In this document: one piece after another, positions 30,055 to 39,488 of the stretch
Numbering within the stretch: position 1 is the first letter of the stretch
Layout: the number at the start of each line of letters is the position of its first letter
Assembly (NCBI RefSeq): GCF_963378075.1
Contig: NZ_OY726394.1
Coordinates: 992,001 to 1,056,000 of the forward strand
Source: Mycolicibacter sp. MU0083
Lineage (GTDB): Bacteria; Actinomycetota; Actinomycetes; Mycobacteriales; Mycobacteriaceae
DNA length: 64,000 nucleotides
Direction: 5' to 3'
Made by a program: the position numbers and the translations under genes
Notes under the pieces: generated by a model
Seen by the model: the letters and a program-made list of their open reading frames with translations, nothing else
Told to the model about the DNA's origin: nothing
The model's database searches: none

Positions 30055-31422
30055 GTGATCGTGCTGTCGGCGCTGGTCTTCACCCTGAGTTGGTGGCTCG
30101 GGATGTACCTGCTGGCCCGCGATCCGCGTAAACCGGTGCTGGTATTGGCCGCCGTGGGGTTGTGCGGCTTCGCGGCGGTGGTGGCCGCCGACGCGGTGCG
30201 GGCGGTGTGGCAGCCGGAACTGCTGGGGCGGGTGGAGATCTATCTGGCCGTGCTGCCCGGGGTGGCGTGGTTCGCCGTGCTGCTCGAGTTGGCCCGGCCG
30301 GGTGACTGCTGGACCGGCCGGGCGCGGGATGCACTGCTCGTCGGTGCGGTCGGGGTGGTCGCGCTCGCCGGTGCGACGTGGGCCGGTAGCGTCGGCGGTC
30401 CGCCGCAGGCCGGGCACTGGCTGCTGTTCGTGGTGATCTCGGCGTCGACGTTGGCGGCCATGGTCAAGGCACTGTTCCGGCCCGCGCAGCCCGGATCGGT
30501 GCGCGGGGTGGCCGCCGTCGCGACGTTGTTCTTCGCCCTGGCCAACGCGATCCTGGTCATCCCGATGGGGGTGGTGCCCAGCGGACTTGCGCTGGCCAGC
30601 ACGGGCGTCGACGTGCTCCTGCTCGGCTTGGCGGTAGCACTGTGGGATGCCTTCGACGAGGGGCAGGCGTTGCGGCTGGACATGCTGCGGTCATTCCTGG
30701 CGGCGGTGGCGATGGCCGCGCTGCTGGGCGGGCAGGTGCTGATCGGGTTGGCGTTCACCCGACGCGAACCGGTGGCGCAGATCGCACTGACGGTGCTGCT
30801 GTTCACCACGATCGCGGTGGGCATCGAGGTCCAGGTGTTCGTCGACCGGCTGGCCGGGCTCTGGGACCGGCTGGCCTTCTGGCGGTCTCCGGCGCTGCGC
30901 GCCGACCGCGCCGCGTTGCGCGGAACCGAGGCGGCGTTGGCGCTGCGCTCCAGCGATCCGCTCGCCGATCTGGACGAAGAGACCTTCGTCCGGTTGACCC
31001 GGCGTGCCCTGGGCCATTACGGAGATCTGTCCAAGCTCGTCGCCAGCCCGCTGACCGCGTTGCCGGTGATCGATGAACGATTGGCCGCCCGGGGAGCCCC
31101 GGACACGCCGTTGGAACGGGCCAACGAACTCAAAGCGCTGCTGGCCGATCGGATCGCCGCGCTCAAACCGCGCGACGGCGGCGAATTCGGCACCACCGAA
31201 GAGTGGCGCCACTACAACGCCCTGTACTTCCCCTACGTCGTCGGGGTGCGGGCGTATGCGCAGAACGCCACCGCAACCGGACTGGATCCCGTCGCTCGGC
31301 AGGCCTGGCAGTGGCTGGTCACCGAGGTGCCGCAGCGTTCGCTGCACAACTGGCAGAACGCCGGTGCCCGGGTGATCGCCGCCGATCTGCGCGGCCGGAT
31401 GACGGTGTCGCCGAGTCTCTGA
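30055..31422 (+). CDS. Polytopic membrane protein of unknown function
   Basis: 455 aa from GTG 30055, only 7 nt after the prenyltransferase gene, so likely co-transcribed. The first about 260 residues contain roughly eight hydrophobic helices. The remaining about 190 residues look cytosolic and helical (ALRSSDPLADLDEETFVRLTRRALGHYGDLSKL, then a TEEWRHYNALYFPYVVGVRAY motif). The layout resembles a 7-8-helix sensor with a cytoplasmic effector, but I see no kinase, GGDEF or DNA-binding motif. No family recognised. Confidence 0.7.
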   Translation: MIVLSALVFTLSWWLGMYLLARDPRKPVLVLAAVGLCGFAAVVAADAVRAVWQPELLGRVEIYLAVLPGVAWFAVLLELARPGDCWTGRARDALLVGAVGVVALAGATWAGSVGGPPQAGHWLLFVVISASTLAAMVKALFRPAQPGSVRGVAAVATLFFALANAILVIPMGVVPSGLALASTGVDVLLLGLAVALWDAFDEGQALRLDMLRSFLAAVAMAALLGGQVLIGLAFTRREPVAQIALTVLLFTTIAVGIEVQVFVDRLAGLWDRLAFWRSPALRADRAALRGTEAALALRSSDPLADLDEETFVRLTRRALGHYGDLSKLVASPLTALPVIDERLAARGAPDTPLERANELKALLADRIAALKPRDGGEFGTTEEWRHYNALYFPYVVGVRAYAQNATATGLDPVARQAWQWLVTEVPQRSLHNWQNAGARVIAADLRGRMTVSPSL

Positions 31423-31537
31423 CCTGCGCTTGGCAGTGCTTGGCAGTGCCGGGGGTCGATGTGGCAGCAGATCGGAGGCACCGTCGGGGTGTCCGTATCC
31501 GTACCCGAAGTCACGAAGTCTTGAAGGGAGTCTCCCG

Positions 31538-31945
31538 ATGGCCGTCATCACCACCCCGGTCCTGTCCGACTCGACCGACTCGCTGCTGCGTTTCGCCCTG
31601 CGTGCCGACGCCGTCATCATCGGTGCCGTCGGCCTGGTCGGGGTGCTCGCCGCCGGCCCGATGGCGGCGGCCGAGGGCCTGACCGCCGCCCACGAATACG
31701 CGCTCGGCGCCTTCTGCCTGCTCTACGGTGTGGCGGTCTACATCCTGTCCGGGCTGTCGGATCTGCGCCGGGCCGGCACCGCGGTCATCGCCGCCAACGC
31801 GGCCTGCACCGTGATCGCACTCGCGGTGCTCGGCGCCGGGGTGCTGCCGCTGACCGGAATCGGCGTGGTGGCCATGTTGGTGAGTGCCGCCTACACCGCG
31901 TTCATCGGGCTGGTGCAGTACCGCGGGCTGCGCAGGTTGCGCTGA
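31538..31945 (+). CDS. Small four-helix membrane protein
   Basis: 135 aa with four predicted membrane helices (ADAVIIGAVGLVGVLAA, ALGAFCLLYGVAVYILSG, VIAANAACTVIALAVLGAG, GVVAMLVSAAYTAFIGL) and short loops. ATG preceded by a GAAGGGAG ribosome site at good spacing. Function not recognisable. Confidence 0.75.
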   Translation: MAVITTPVLSDSTDSLLRFALRADAVIIGAVGLVGVLAAGPMAAAEGLTAAHEYALGAFCLLYGVAVYILSGLSDLRRAGTAVIAANAACTVIALAVLGAGVLPLTGIGVVAMLVSAAYTAFIGLVQYRGLRRLR

Positions 31946-32000
31946 TCTTCGCGGCCACTCGAGATGTCGCCCCGGCCGTCACCGTCTACAGTTCTCTCCC

Positions 32001-32609
32001 ATGATGTGGCGGCTGGCGGCGACGACGCTGATCCCCGGAATGCTGATCTACGGTGCTGCGCCGGCGCAGGCCGACGAGAAGAGCTACCTGGCCTACCTGC
32101 AGTCGCACGGGTTCAAATACCAGAACACCCCGGGGCTGACCACGCCCGACGGTGCGGTGAAGTTCGGCGGGATCATCTGCCAGAACCTGCGGCGCGGCCG
32201 GCCCGCCAAGGACCGGTTCGGCGCCAAGGTCGCCGACGGTGTCACCAAGGTCATGATCGACGCCGCCCAGCAGGAACTGTGCCCGGACACGCTGACGGCC
32301 ACCACGCCGACGTCGACTCCGACGCCGGTTCCGCCGCCGCCGCCGGGCGCCGAGGTTCCGCCGCCGCCGGGCGCCGAGGTCCCACCGCCGCCGCCGGGCT
32401 TCCCGCCGCCGCCGGTGTTCCCGCCCCCGCCCGGCTTCCCTCCGCCGCCGCCCCCGCCGGGGTTCGCGCCTCCGCCGCCGCCTCCGCCGGGCTTCCCGCC
32501 ACCGCCGGAGCCCGCTCCGGCAGCCGAGCTTCCGCCGCCGCCGGATGCGCCCGCGGCGCCCGAGCCGGCACCGCCGGTGCCGCAGCCCGGCACCGCGACC
32601 CAGCCCTAG
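32001..32609 (+). CDS. Secreted DUF732 protein with long polyproline tail
   Basis: 202 aa. Signal peptide (cleavage after AQA, about residue 24), DUF732 domain to about residue 95 (Cys in GIICQNL and QELCPDT), then about 100 residues almost entirely Pro/Gly/Phe/Ala in PPPPPGF- and PPPPGAEV-type repeats. The tail could span peptidoglycan or bind partner domains. TACAGT ends 9 nt before the ATG, so it may be leaderless. Convergent with coaA. Confidence 0.82.
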   Translation: MMWRLAATTLIPGMLIYGAAPAQADEKSYLAYLQSHGFKYQNTPGLTTPDGAVKFGGIICQNLRRGRPAKDRFGAKVADGVTKVMIDAAQQELCPDTLTATTPTSTPTPVPPPPPGAEVPPPPGAEVPPPPPGFPPPPVFPPPPGFPPPPPPPGFAPPPPPPPGFPPPPEPAPAAELPPPPDAPAAPEPAPPVPQPGTATQP

Positions 32610-32621
32610 GGGCGCTTCACG

Positions 32622-33560
32622 TCAGAGCTTGCGCAGCCGCAGCCGGTTGATGGAGTGATCGGCATCCTTGCGCAGCACCAGGGTGGCCCGCGGCCGGGTG
32701 GGCAGGATGTTCTCGATCAGGTTGGGCCGGTTGATCGACCGCCAGATGTCCCGGGCGGCGGTCACCGCCTGCGTGTCGTTGAGCGCCGAGTAGTGGTGGA
32801 AGTGCGAGTCGGGGTTGGCGAACGAGGTGGAGCGCATGGCCAGGAACCGCGAGACGTACCAGTGCTCGATGTCCTCCACCCGGGCGTCGACGTAGAGCGA
32901 GAAGTCGAACAGGTCGGAGATCATCAGCGTCGGCCCGGTCTGCAGCACGTTGAGGCCTTCGAGGATCAAGATGTCGGGATGGCGCACCACCTGTTTGGCG
33001 CTGGCGACGATGTCGTAGCTCAGATGTGAATACACCGGCGCGCAGACGTAATCTGCGCCGGATTTCACCGAGGTGACGAACCGCATCAGGGCGCGCCGGT
33101 TGTAGCTTTCCGGGAACCCTTTGCGGTGCATCAGGTTCCGGCGCTCCAGTTCGTGATTGGGGTACAGGAAACCGTCGGTGGTGACCAGGTCCACCCGGGG
33201 ATGGTGGTCCCAGCGGGCCAGCAGCGCCTGCAGCACACGGGCCGTGGTCGACTTGCCGACCGCCACGCTGCCGGCCACCCCGATGATGAACGGCACCGGC
33301 CGGTCCGGGCTCTGGTCGTTTTCGCCGAGGAACTCCGCGGTGGCGGCGAACAGCTGCTGGCGGGCGGCGACCTGCAGGTGCAGAAGTCGCGCGAGCGGCA
33401 GATAGACCTCTTCGACCTCCAGCAGGTCGACTTGTTCGCCGAGGCCACGAAGCGCCACGACTTCTTCGGCGGTCAGCGGCATCGGCGTGGACATACGCAG
33501 TGTCCGCCATTGACGTCGGTCGAACTCCACGTAGGGACTCGGCTCGCTAAGCCGCCGCAT
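32622..33560 (-). CDS. coaA: Pantothenate kinase type I CoaA
   Basis: 312 aa from ATG 33560 (in-frame starts 2 codons earlier exist). Walker [13 protein letters not shown] at 94-105, then TTDGFLYPN and [10 protein letters not shown], typical of bacterial type I pantothenate kinase. It phosphorylates pantothenate, the first and regulated step of CoA synthesis. Essential in M. tuberculosis. Divergent from the DUF885 gene. Confidence 0.96.
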   Translation of the reverse strand: MRRLSEPSPYVEFDRRQWRTLRMSTPMPLTAEEVVALRGLGEQVDLLEVEEVYLPLARLLHLQVAARQQLFAATAEFLGENDQSPDRPVPFIIGVAGSVAVGKSTTARVLQALLARWDHHPRVDLVTTDGFLYPNHELERRNLMHRKGFPESYNRRALMRFVTSVKSGADYVCAPVYSHLSYDIVASAKQVVRHPDILILEGLNVLQTGPTLMISDLFDFSLYVDARVEDIEHWYVSRFLAMRSTSFANPDSHFHHYSALNDTQAVTAARDIWRSINRPNLIENILPTRPRATLVLRKDADHSINRLRLRKL

Positions 33561-33605
33561 GACCATACAGTCTTGCAGCAGCCCCGACCGTTAGCCTGAT
33601 CGGGT

Positions 33606-34811
33606 ATGGAGCCCGCCGAATTGATCCGCGAATACCTGTTGCTCGGTCTGCGCTTCGACCGGATCGAGCAGGGCTACGTCGACGCCTACACCGGTGATCC
33701 GACGCTTCAGCGGCGCGTCGAGAACGAGCCGACGCCGGACCCGGCCGCGCTGGCCCGCCGGGCCGACGCGCTGATCGCGGCGCTGCCGGCCGGACTCGAT
33801 GACGCGCGCGCCGAATACCTGCGGGTGCACCTACGCGCGCTGGCCTGCGCCGGCCGAAAGTTCGCCGGCCAGCAGGTCGGGTTCGTCGACGAGGTGCGCG
33901 ACTACTTCGACGTCGAGATCACCAAGGGCGACCCCGACCGATACCGGGCCGCCCACGCCCGGCTGGACGAGGCGCTCGGCGGCTCCGGACCGCTGGTCGA
34001 GCGGATGGCCGCGCACCGCCGAGCCGAGGAGATCCCGCCCGAGCGGCTCGAAGCCGCCATTCACGCGTTCTCCTCGGCGCTGCGCGATCGGGTGCGGGTG
34101 CACTTTCCGCTGCCGGAGACCGAGACCATCACCTACGAGGTGGTCAGCGACAAACCCTGGTCGGGGTTCAACTACTACCGCGGCGTCTACCGCTCCACGG
34201 TGGCGGTCAACGCCGACCTCAAGCAGCTGATGTCGAACCTGCCGCGGCTGGTGGCCCACGAGTCCTACCCGGGTCATCACACCGAGCACTGCCGCAAGGA
34301 AGCCGGCCTGGTCGCCACCCTGGGCCAGGCCGAGCAGACCATCTTCCTGGTCAACACCCCGCAATGCCTGATGGCGGAGGGTTTGGCCGACCTGGCGCTC
34401 TACGCCGCGGTCGGAACCGGTTGGGGCCGCTGGGCAGCGGAGATCTACGCCGATCTCGGGATGCGGTTCGACGGCGAACGCGCCGAAGCGGTGTCCGAGG
34501 CCGCCGCCGCGCTGGCCGATGTGCGCCAGGACGCGGCGTTGATGCTGCACGACGAGCACCGCGACGCCGACGAGGTGGTCGACTACCTGCAGCGCTGGCT
34601 GTTGGTGCCCGAGGACCGGGCCCGGCAGAGCATGCGGTTCCTGTCCTCGCCGCTGTGGCGGGCCTACACCTCGACGTATGTGGAGGGCTACCGGCTGCTG
34701 CGCGGCTGGCTGGACGCGGCGCCGTCCGGGGTGAGCCTGACGCAGCGGTTCGGCCGGTTGCTCGACGAGCCGTTGACCCCGTCGGGCCTGCGCGCCGAGT
34801 TGGCCGCATAG
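33606..34811 (+). CDS. DUF885 family putative metallopeptidase
   Basis: 401 aa. The DUF885 signature HESYPGHH (His218 onward) gives an HExxxGHH-type metal site, with a downstream acidic MAEGLADL helix as the expected third ligand region. It is predicted to be a zinc-dependent hydrolase or carboxypeptidase. No signal peptide, so probably cytosolic. TAGCCT ends 9 nt before the ATG, compatible with leaderless transcription. Substrate unknown. Confidence 0.83.
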   Translation: MEPAELIREYLLLGLRFDRIEQGYVDAYTGDPTLQRRVENEPTPDPAALARRADALIAALPAGLDDARAEYLRVHLRALACAGRKFAGQQVGFVDEVRDYFDVEITKGDPDRYRAAHARLDEALGGSGPLVERMAAHRRAEEIPPERLEAAIHAFSSALRDRVRVHFPLPETETITYEVVSDKPWSGFNYYRGVYRSTVAVNADLKQLMSNLPRLVAHESYPGHHTEHCRKEAGLVATLGQAEQTIFLVNTPQCLMAEGLADLALYAAVGTGWGRWAAEIYADLGMRFDGERAEAVSEAAAALADVRQDAALMLHDEHRDADEVVDYLQRWLLVPEDRARQSMRFLSSPLWRAYTSTYVEGYRLLRGWLDAAPSGVSLTQRFGRLLDEPLTPSGLRAELAA

Positions 34812-34852
34812 CGCGTCCGGCGGTGTGTCTCCCGCTCGATAGACTTGCCCCC

Positions 34853-36163
34853 GTGACCGCCGCACCGCACACCCGCTCCGCATCCACCATGTCGACGCCG
34901 CTGGCCGAACTCGACCCGGACATCGCCGAGTTGCTCGGCAAGGAACTGGGGCGCCAACGCGACACCCTGGAGATGATCGCGTCGGAGAACTTCGTGCCGC
35001 GGGCGGTGCTGCAGGCGCACGGCAGCGTGCTGACCAACAAGTACGCCGAAGGACTTCCCGGCCGGCGCTACTACGGCGGCTGTGAGCACGTCGACGTGGT
35101 GGAGAACATCGCCCGTGACCGAGCCAAGGAGCTGTTCGGTGCTGAGTTCGCCAACGTCCAGCCGCACTCCGGTGCCCAGGCCAACGCCGCGGTGCTGCAG
35201 GCGTTGATGGAGCCGGGCGACCGACTGCTGGGCCTGGACCTGGCCAACGGGGGACACCTCACCCACGGCATGCGGCTGAACTTCTCCGGCAAGCTCTACG
35301 AGAACGCCTTCTACGGTGTGGACCCGGTCACCCATCGCATCGACATGGACGTGGTCCGGGCGCAGGCGCGCGAGTTCAAGCCGAAGGTGATCATCGCCGG
35401 CTGGTCGGCGTATCCGCGCATCGTCGATTTCGCCGCCTTCCGCTCGATCGCCGACGAGGTCGGCGCCACGCTGTGGGTGGACATGGCCCACTTCGCGGGG
35501 TTGGTGGCCGCCGGCCTGCATCCCTCCCCGGTGCCGCACGCCCAGGTGGTGTCGACCACCGTGCACAAGACCCTCGGCGGACCCCGCTCGGGGTTGATCG
35601 TCGGCAAGAAGGAGTACGCCAAGCAGATCAACTCGGCAGTCTTCCCCGGCCAGCAGGGCGGCCCGCTGATGCATGTGATCGCCGCCAAGGCCGTTGCGCT
35701 CAAGATCGCCGGCACGCCGGAGTTCGCCGAGCGCCAGCAGCGGGTGCTCTCCGGCGCCAAGATCCTGGCCGAGCGGTTGTTGGCCGCTGACGTGGCCGAG
35801 GCCGGTGTGTCGGTGGTCAGCGGCGGCACCGACGTACACCTGGTGCTCGTCGACCTGCGGGACTCCCCCCTGGACGGCCAGATGGCCGAGGACCTGCTGC
35901 ATGAGGTCGGCATCACGGTCAACCGCAACGCGGTGCCCAACGACCCGCGTCCGCCGATGGTCACCTCGGGCCTGCGGGTGGGCACCCCGGCGCTGGCCGC
36001 CCGAGGCTTCGGCGATGCCGAGTTCACCGAGGTCGCCGATGTCATCGCCACCGCGCTGGCGGCCGGGTCGGCTGCCGATGTCTCGGCGTTGCGGGCCCGG
36101 GTCACCAAGCTCGCCCAGGACTTCCCGCTCTACGACGGTCTGGAGGACTGGAAGCTCGCCTAG
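34853..36163 (+). CDS. glyA1: Serine hydroxymethyltransferase GlyA1
   Basis: 436 aa from GTG 34853, 424 aa from ATG 34889. The shorter form aligns with H37Rv GlyA1, whereas the longer one starts 8 nt after a TAGACT box and would be leaderless. The PLP lysine lies in [12 protein letters not shown] (Lys227 counting from the ATG). Interconverts serine and glycine with tetrahydrofolate, feeding one-carbon metabolism. Upstream of desA2 as in H37Rv. Confidence 0.95.
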   Translation: MTAAPHTRSASTMSTPLAELDPDIAELLGKELGRQRDTLEMIASENFVPRAVLQAHGSVLTNKYAEGLPGRRYYGGCEHVDVVENIARDRAKELFGAEFANVQPHSGAQANAAVLQALMEPGDRLLGLDLANGGHLTHGMRLNFSGKLYENAFYGVDPVTHRIDMDVVRAQAREFKPKVIIAGWSAYPRIVDFAAFRSIADEVGATLWVDMAHFAGLVAAGLHPSPVPHAQVVSTTVHKTLGGPRSGLIVGKKEYAKQINSAVFPGQQGGPLMHVIAAKAVALKIAGTPEFAERQQRVLSGAKILAERLLAADVAEAGVSVVSGGTDVHLVLVDLRDSPLDGQMAEDLLHEVGITVNRNAVPNDPRPPMVTSGLRVGTPALAARGFGDAEFTEVADVIATALAAGSAADVSALRARVTKLAQDFPLYDGLEDWKLA

Positions 36164-36189
36164 GTGCAGCTGACACGCCGTGCCCCGAG

Positions 36190-36220
36190 TTGACAAGATA
36201 GTGTGAATTTGGGTTACAGT
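36190..36220 (+). promoter_or_regulatory. desA2 promoter (TTGACA ... TACAGT)
   Basis: TTGACA at 36190-36195 and TACAGT at 36215-36220, 19-nt spacer, in a locally AT-rich patch. ATG 36228 lies 8 nt after the -10, predicting a leaderless transcript. Confidence 0.65.
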
Positions 36221-36227
36221 TACTTTC

Positions 36228-37055
36228 ATGGCTGAACGTCCCGTTGCTAATGCACTGATCCGTGAGCTGGAGCCGGTTGTCGCCGCGAACATGGTCCGCC
36301 ACATCGAGACGGTGGATCCGTGGTACGCGCACGACTTCGTGCCGTTCGAGCAGGGGCAGAACTTCGCTTTCCTCGGCGGCCAGGACTGGGACCCGTCGCA
36401 GGTCAGCCTGCCCAAGGCGATCACCGACGCCTGCGAGATCCTGCTCATCGAGAAGGACAGCCTCGCCGGCTACCACCGTGAGCTCGTCGAGCACTTCATT
36501 CTCGAGGACAAGTGGGGACGCTGGATCGGTCGCTGGACCGCAGAGGAGCACCTGCACGCCATCGCCCTGCGCGAGTACCTGATCGTCACCCGCGAGATCG
36601 ATCCGGACGCCAACGAGCGGGTCCGCATGGAGCACGTGCAGAAGGGTTACCGCGCCGACCGCTACAGCCAGGTCGAGACGCTGGTGTTCATGGCCTTCTA
36701 CGAGCGCGCCTGCGCCGAGTTCTGCCGCAACCTGGCGGAGCGGACCGACGAGCCGGTGCTCAAGGGGCTGATTGCCCGCATCGCCGGCGACGAGGAACGC
36801 CACGAGGAGTTCTTCGCGAACCTGGTCGCGCACTGCCTCGACTATGTCCAGGAGGAGACGGTCGCCGCCATAGCCGCCCGGGCTGCGGAGCTGAAGATCA
36901 TCGGCGCCGACATCGACGCCTATGCCGACCGGCAGGCCGGAATCGCCGAGGCCGGCATCTTCGGGCCCGACCAACTGCGCCGGGTGATCTCGGATCGGAT
37001 CAGCGCCTGGGGCCTGGCCGCGCACCCCGATCTGAAGGCGTTCGTCATCAGCTGA
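36228..37055 (+). CDS. desA2: Acyl-ACP desaturase-like DesA2
   Basis: 275 aa ferritin-like diiron protein. Metal ligands appear in WTAEEHLHAIAL, ETLVFMAFYERACAEF and AGDEERHEEFF, the E, EExH, E, ExxH set of plant-type stearoyl-ACP desaturases. Mycobacterial DesA2 is essential and linked to mycolic acid synthesis. Follows glyA1 but with its own strong promoter. Confidence 0.93.
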   Translation: MAERPVANALIRELEPVVAANMVRHIETVDPWYAHDFVPFEQGQNFAFLGGQDWDPSQVSLPKAITDACEILLIEKDSLAGYHRELVEHFILEDKWGRWIGRWTAEEHLHAIALREYLIVTREIDPDANERVRMEHVQKGYRADRYSQVETLVFMAFYERACAEFCRNLAERTDEPVLKGLIARIAGDEERHEEFFANLVAHCLDYVQEETVAAIAARAAELKIIGADIDAYADRQAGIAEAGIFGPDQLRRVISDRISAWGLAAHPDLKAFVIS

Positions 37056-37111
37056 TGACTCCGGCGCGCCTGCGCAGCGCGCACGCTGGAAGCGGGGTAC
37101 CGTCGCAATCG

Positions 37112-37255
37112 ATGGCTAGCCACACGCTTCGCTGTCTCGTCGGCACCACCGGTCGTCATCACGACAGGACCGGCCCCGGTCCTGTGCCATACCCCCCGTC
37201 GGAATGCTCGCGCGGGGTCGCGCGTGCCCTCACCGCTGGAGCGCTTAGTGCCTGA
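37112..37255 (+). CDS. Small ORF upstream of phoH2, phoAT candidate
   Basis: 47 aa ORF (starts [15 protein letters not shown], ends [11 protein letters not shown]) whose stop overlaps the phoH2 start region by 8 nt. TACCGT at 37098-37103 ends 9 nt before its ATG, so a leaderless transcript is likely. Mycobacterial phoH2 is reported to be co-transcribed with a short upstream gene, phoAT, with antitoxin-like behaviour. Position fits. I cannot compare sequences, so identity is inferred. Confidence 0.55.
   Translation: MASHTLRCLVGTTGRHHDRTGPGPVPYPPSECSRGVARALTAGALSA
37164..37185. repeat. 22-bp palindrome inside phoAT candidate
   Basis: Inverted repeat ACAGGACCGG / CCGGTCCTGT with a 2-nt centre. 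It lies within the small ORF upstream of phoH2 and could be an operator, or a hairpin that affects coupling of the two genes. Confidence 0.6.
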
Positions 37256-38555
37256 AATCCGGACGTACGTGCTCGACACCTCCGTGCTGCTGTCTGACCC
37301 GTGGGCTTGCGCGCGGTTCGCCGAACACGAGGTCGTCGTTCCACTGGTGGTGATCAGCGAGTTGGAGGCCAAGCGCCACCATCACGAGCTCGGCTGGTTC
37401 GCTCGCCAGGCGCTGCGCCTCTTCGACGACATGCGATTAGAGTATGGTCGGCTTGATCAGCCCATTCCCGTTGGGACACAGGGCGGTACGCTTCACGTCG
37501 AGCTCAACCACAGTGACCCGGCGGTGCTGCCGACTGGCTTTCGTACGGACAGCAATGACTCGCGCATCCTGACCTGTGCAGCCAACCTGGCCGCCGAAGG
37601 ACGTCACGTCACCCTGGTGAGCAAAGACATACCGTTGCGGGTCAAAGCCGCCGCACTCGGGTTGGCCGCCGATGAGTACCACGCCCAGGACGTCATAGTC
37701 TCCGGCTGGACCGGGATGGACGAGGTCGAGGCCTCCGTCGACGAGATCGACGCCCTGTTCGACGAAGGTGAGATCGATCTCGCCGCGGCACGGGATCTGC
37801 CGTGCCACACCGGGATCCGGCTGCTCGGCGGAAGCTCTCATGCGCTGGGCCGGGTCAACGCGGCCAAGCGGGTGCAGTTGGTCCGTGGCGACCGGGAGGC
37901 GTTCGGCTTGCGTGGGCGCTCCGCCGAACAGCGCGTCGCGCTCGACCTGCTGCTCGACGAATCGGTCGGCATCGTCTCGCTGGGCGGCAAGGCCGGCACC
38001 GGCAAGTCGGCGCTGGCGCTGTGCGCCGGCCTGGAGGCGGTCCTGGAGCGGCGCACTCAGCGCAAGGTGGTGGTGTTCCGCCCGCTGTACGCGGTGGGCG
38101 GTCAGGAACTCGGCTATCTTCCGGGCAGCGAGAACGAGAAGATGGGTCCCTGGGCCCAGGCGGTGTTCGACACGCTGGAGGGCCTGGCCAGCCCGGCGGT
38201 GCTGGAGGAGGTCGCCTCGCGCGGCATGCTCGAAGTGCTGCCGCTGACCCACATTCGGGGCCGTTCGCTGCACGATTCGTTCGTGATCGTCGACGAGGCG
38301 CAATCACTGGAGCGCAACGTGCTGCTGACGGTGCTGTCCCGGCTGGGCACCGGTTCGCGGGTGGTGCTCACCCACGACGTCGCGCAGCGGGACAACCTGC
38401 GGGTCGGTCGGCACGACGGCATCGCCGCGGTGATCGAGAAGCTCAAGGGTCACCCGCTGTTCGCCCACATCACCCTGCTGCGCAGCGAACGTTCGCCGAT
38501 CGCCGCCCTGGTCACCGAGATGCTCGAGGAGATCAGCGGACCCGACCTGAGCTGA
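37248..38555 (+). CDS. phoH2: PIN-PhoH fusion RNase/helicase PhoH2
   Basis: 435 aa from GTG 37248 (GTG 37224 would add 8 aa). An N-terminal PIN domain ([11 protein letters not shown], with acidic metal ligands, and TDSNDSRIL) is fused to a PhoH ATPase with Walker [12 protein letters not shown] near residue 246 and Walker [12 protein letters not shown]. Reported activity is ATP-dependent RNA unwinding and cleavage. Translationally overlaps the small upstream ORF, as in toxin-antitoxin operons. Confidence 0.93.
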   Translation: MPEIRTYVLDTSVLLSDPWACARFAEHEVVVPLVVISELEAKRHHHELGWFARQALRLFDDMRLEYGRLDQPIPVGTQGGTLHVELNHSDPAVLPTGFRTDSNDSRILTCAANLAAEGRHVTLVSKDIPLRVKAAALGLAADEYHAQDVIVSGWTGMDEVEASVDEIDALFDEGEIDLAAARDLPCHTGIRLLGGSSHALGRVNAAKRVQLVRGDREAFGLRGRSAEQRVALDLLLDESVGIVSLGGKAGTGKSALALCAGLEAVLERRTQRKVVVFRPLYAVGGQELGYLPGSENEKMGPWAQAVFDTLEGLASPAVLEEVASRGMLEVLPLTHIRGRSLHDSFVIVDEAQSLERNVLLTVLSRLGTGSRVVLTHDVAQRDNLRVGRHDGIAAVIEKLKGHPLFAHITLLRSERSPIAALVTEMLEEISGPDLS

Positions 38556-38576
38556 GCCCCCCGGTAGGCTGCCGGG

Positions 38577-39425
38577 GTGGCAAAACCCTGGCATGCCGGT
38601 GTGGTTGCGATGGCCGTTGCGGTGCTCGGCGCCTGCACCAGCCATGTCCACGAGGCGTCGGCCGAGCCGGTCGACTGCGCCGTGGACAAGTGTGTGGCGC
38701 TGACCTTCGACGACGGTCCCTCGCCCTACACCGACCGGCTGTTGGGGATCTTGAACGACGCCGGTGCGCGCTCCACGTTCTTCCTGATCGGCAACAAGGT
38801 GGCTGCCGACCCGGCGGGCGCCAAGCGGATCGCCGACGCCGGGATGGAGATCGGCAGTCATACCTGGGAACACCCGAACATGACCACGATCCCGGCAGCG
38901 GACGTGCCCGCGCAGTTCGCCAAGGCCACCGACGCGATCCGTTCCGCCACCGGCATCACGCCCACGTTGTGGCGCCCACCCGGCGGGCTGACCGACGCGG
39001 CGGTCAACGCGCGGGCCGCCGAGGCCGGACAGGCGGCGATCCTGTGGGATGTCATCCCGTTCGACTGGATCAACGACGCCGACACCAATGCCACCCGCTA
39101 CATGCTGATGACCCAGATCAAGCCCGGGTCGGTGGTGTTGTTCCACGACACCTACTCGTCCACCGTGGATCTGGTCTACCAGTTCCTGCCGGTGCTCAGA
39201 GCCAATGGCTACCACGTGGTTACGGTCAGCCAGCTGCTCGGCCCGCGCGCGCCGGGCAGCGTGTACGGGGGCCGGGACAACGGCCCGCCGGTCAATGAGC
39301 TGCAGGACATCCCACCCGCGGACATCCCGGGACTGCCCGCGACGCCGTCGCCGCCGCCGATGCCGAATTTCCCGATCACCGATATTGCCGGGGCGAACTC
39401 CGGGGGCCCCAACAACGGCGGGTAG
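38577..39425 (+). CDS. NodB-type polysaccharide deacetylase lipoprotein (Rv1096-like)
   Basis: 282 aa. The lipobox VLGAC puts the lipidated Cys at 20, although the upstream n-region has only one Lys. The NodB domain has TFDDGPSPYT (Asp45/Asp46) and the zinc histidines of SHTWEHPN (His95, His99), with LWRPPGG downstream. The H37Rv homologue deacetylates peptidoglycan. A Pro/Asn/Gly-rich low-complexity tail follows. GTG is 7 nt after TAGGCT, so leaderless. Confidence 0.9.
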   Translation: MAKPWHAGVVAMAVAVLGACTSHVHEASAEPVDCAVDKCVALTFDDGPSPYTDRLLGILNDAGARSTFFLIGNKVAADPAGAKRIADAGMEIGSHTWEHPNMTTIPAADVPAQFAKATDAIRSATGITPTLWRPPGGLTDAAVNARAAEAGQAAILWDVIPFDWINDADTNATRYMLMTQIKPGSVVLFHDTYSSTVDLVYQFLPVLRANGYHVVTVSQLLGPRAPGSVYGGRDNGPPVNELQDIPPADIPGLPATPSPPPMPNFPITDIAGANSGGPNNGG

Positions 39426-39488
39426 CGAAGGGGATCGGTCAGCCCAAAACCTGCCCAATTACGCCGAGCGCCCCCATAGGGTTTATGC

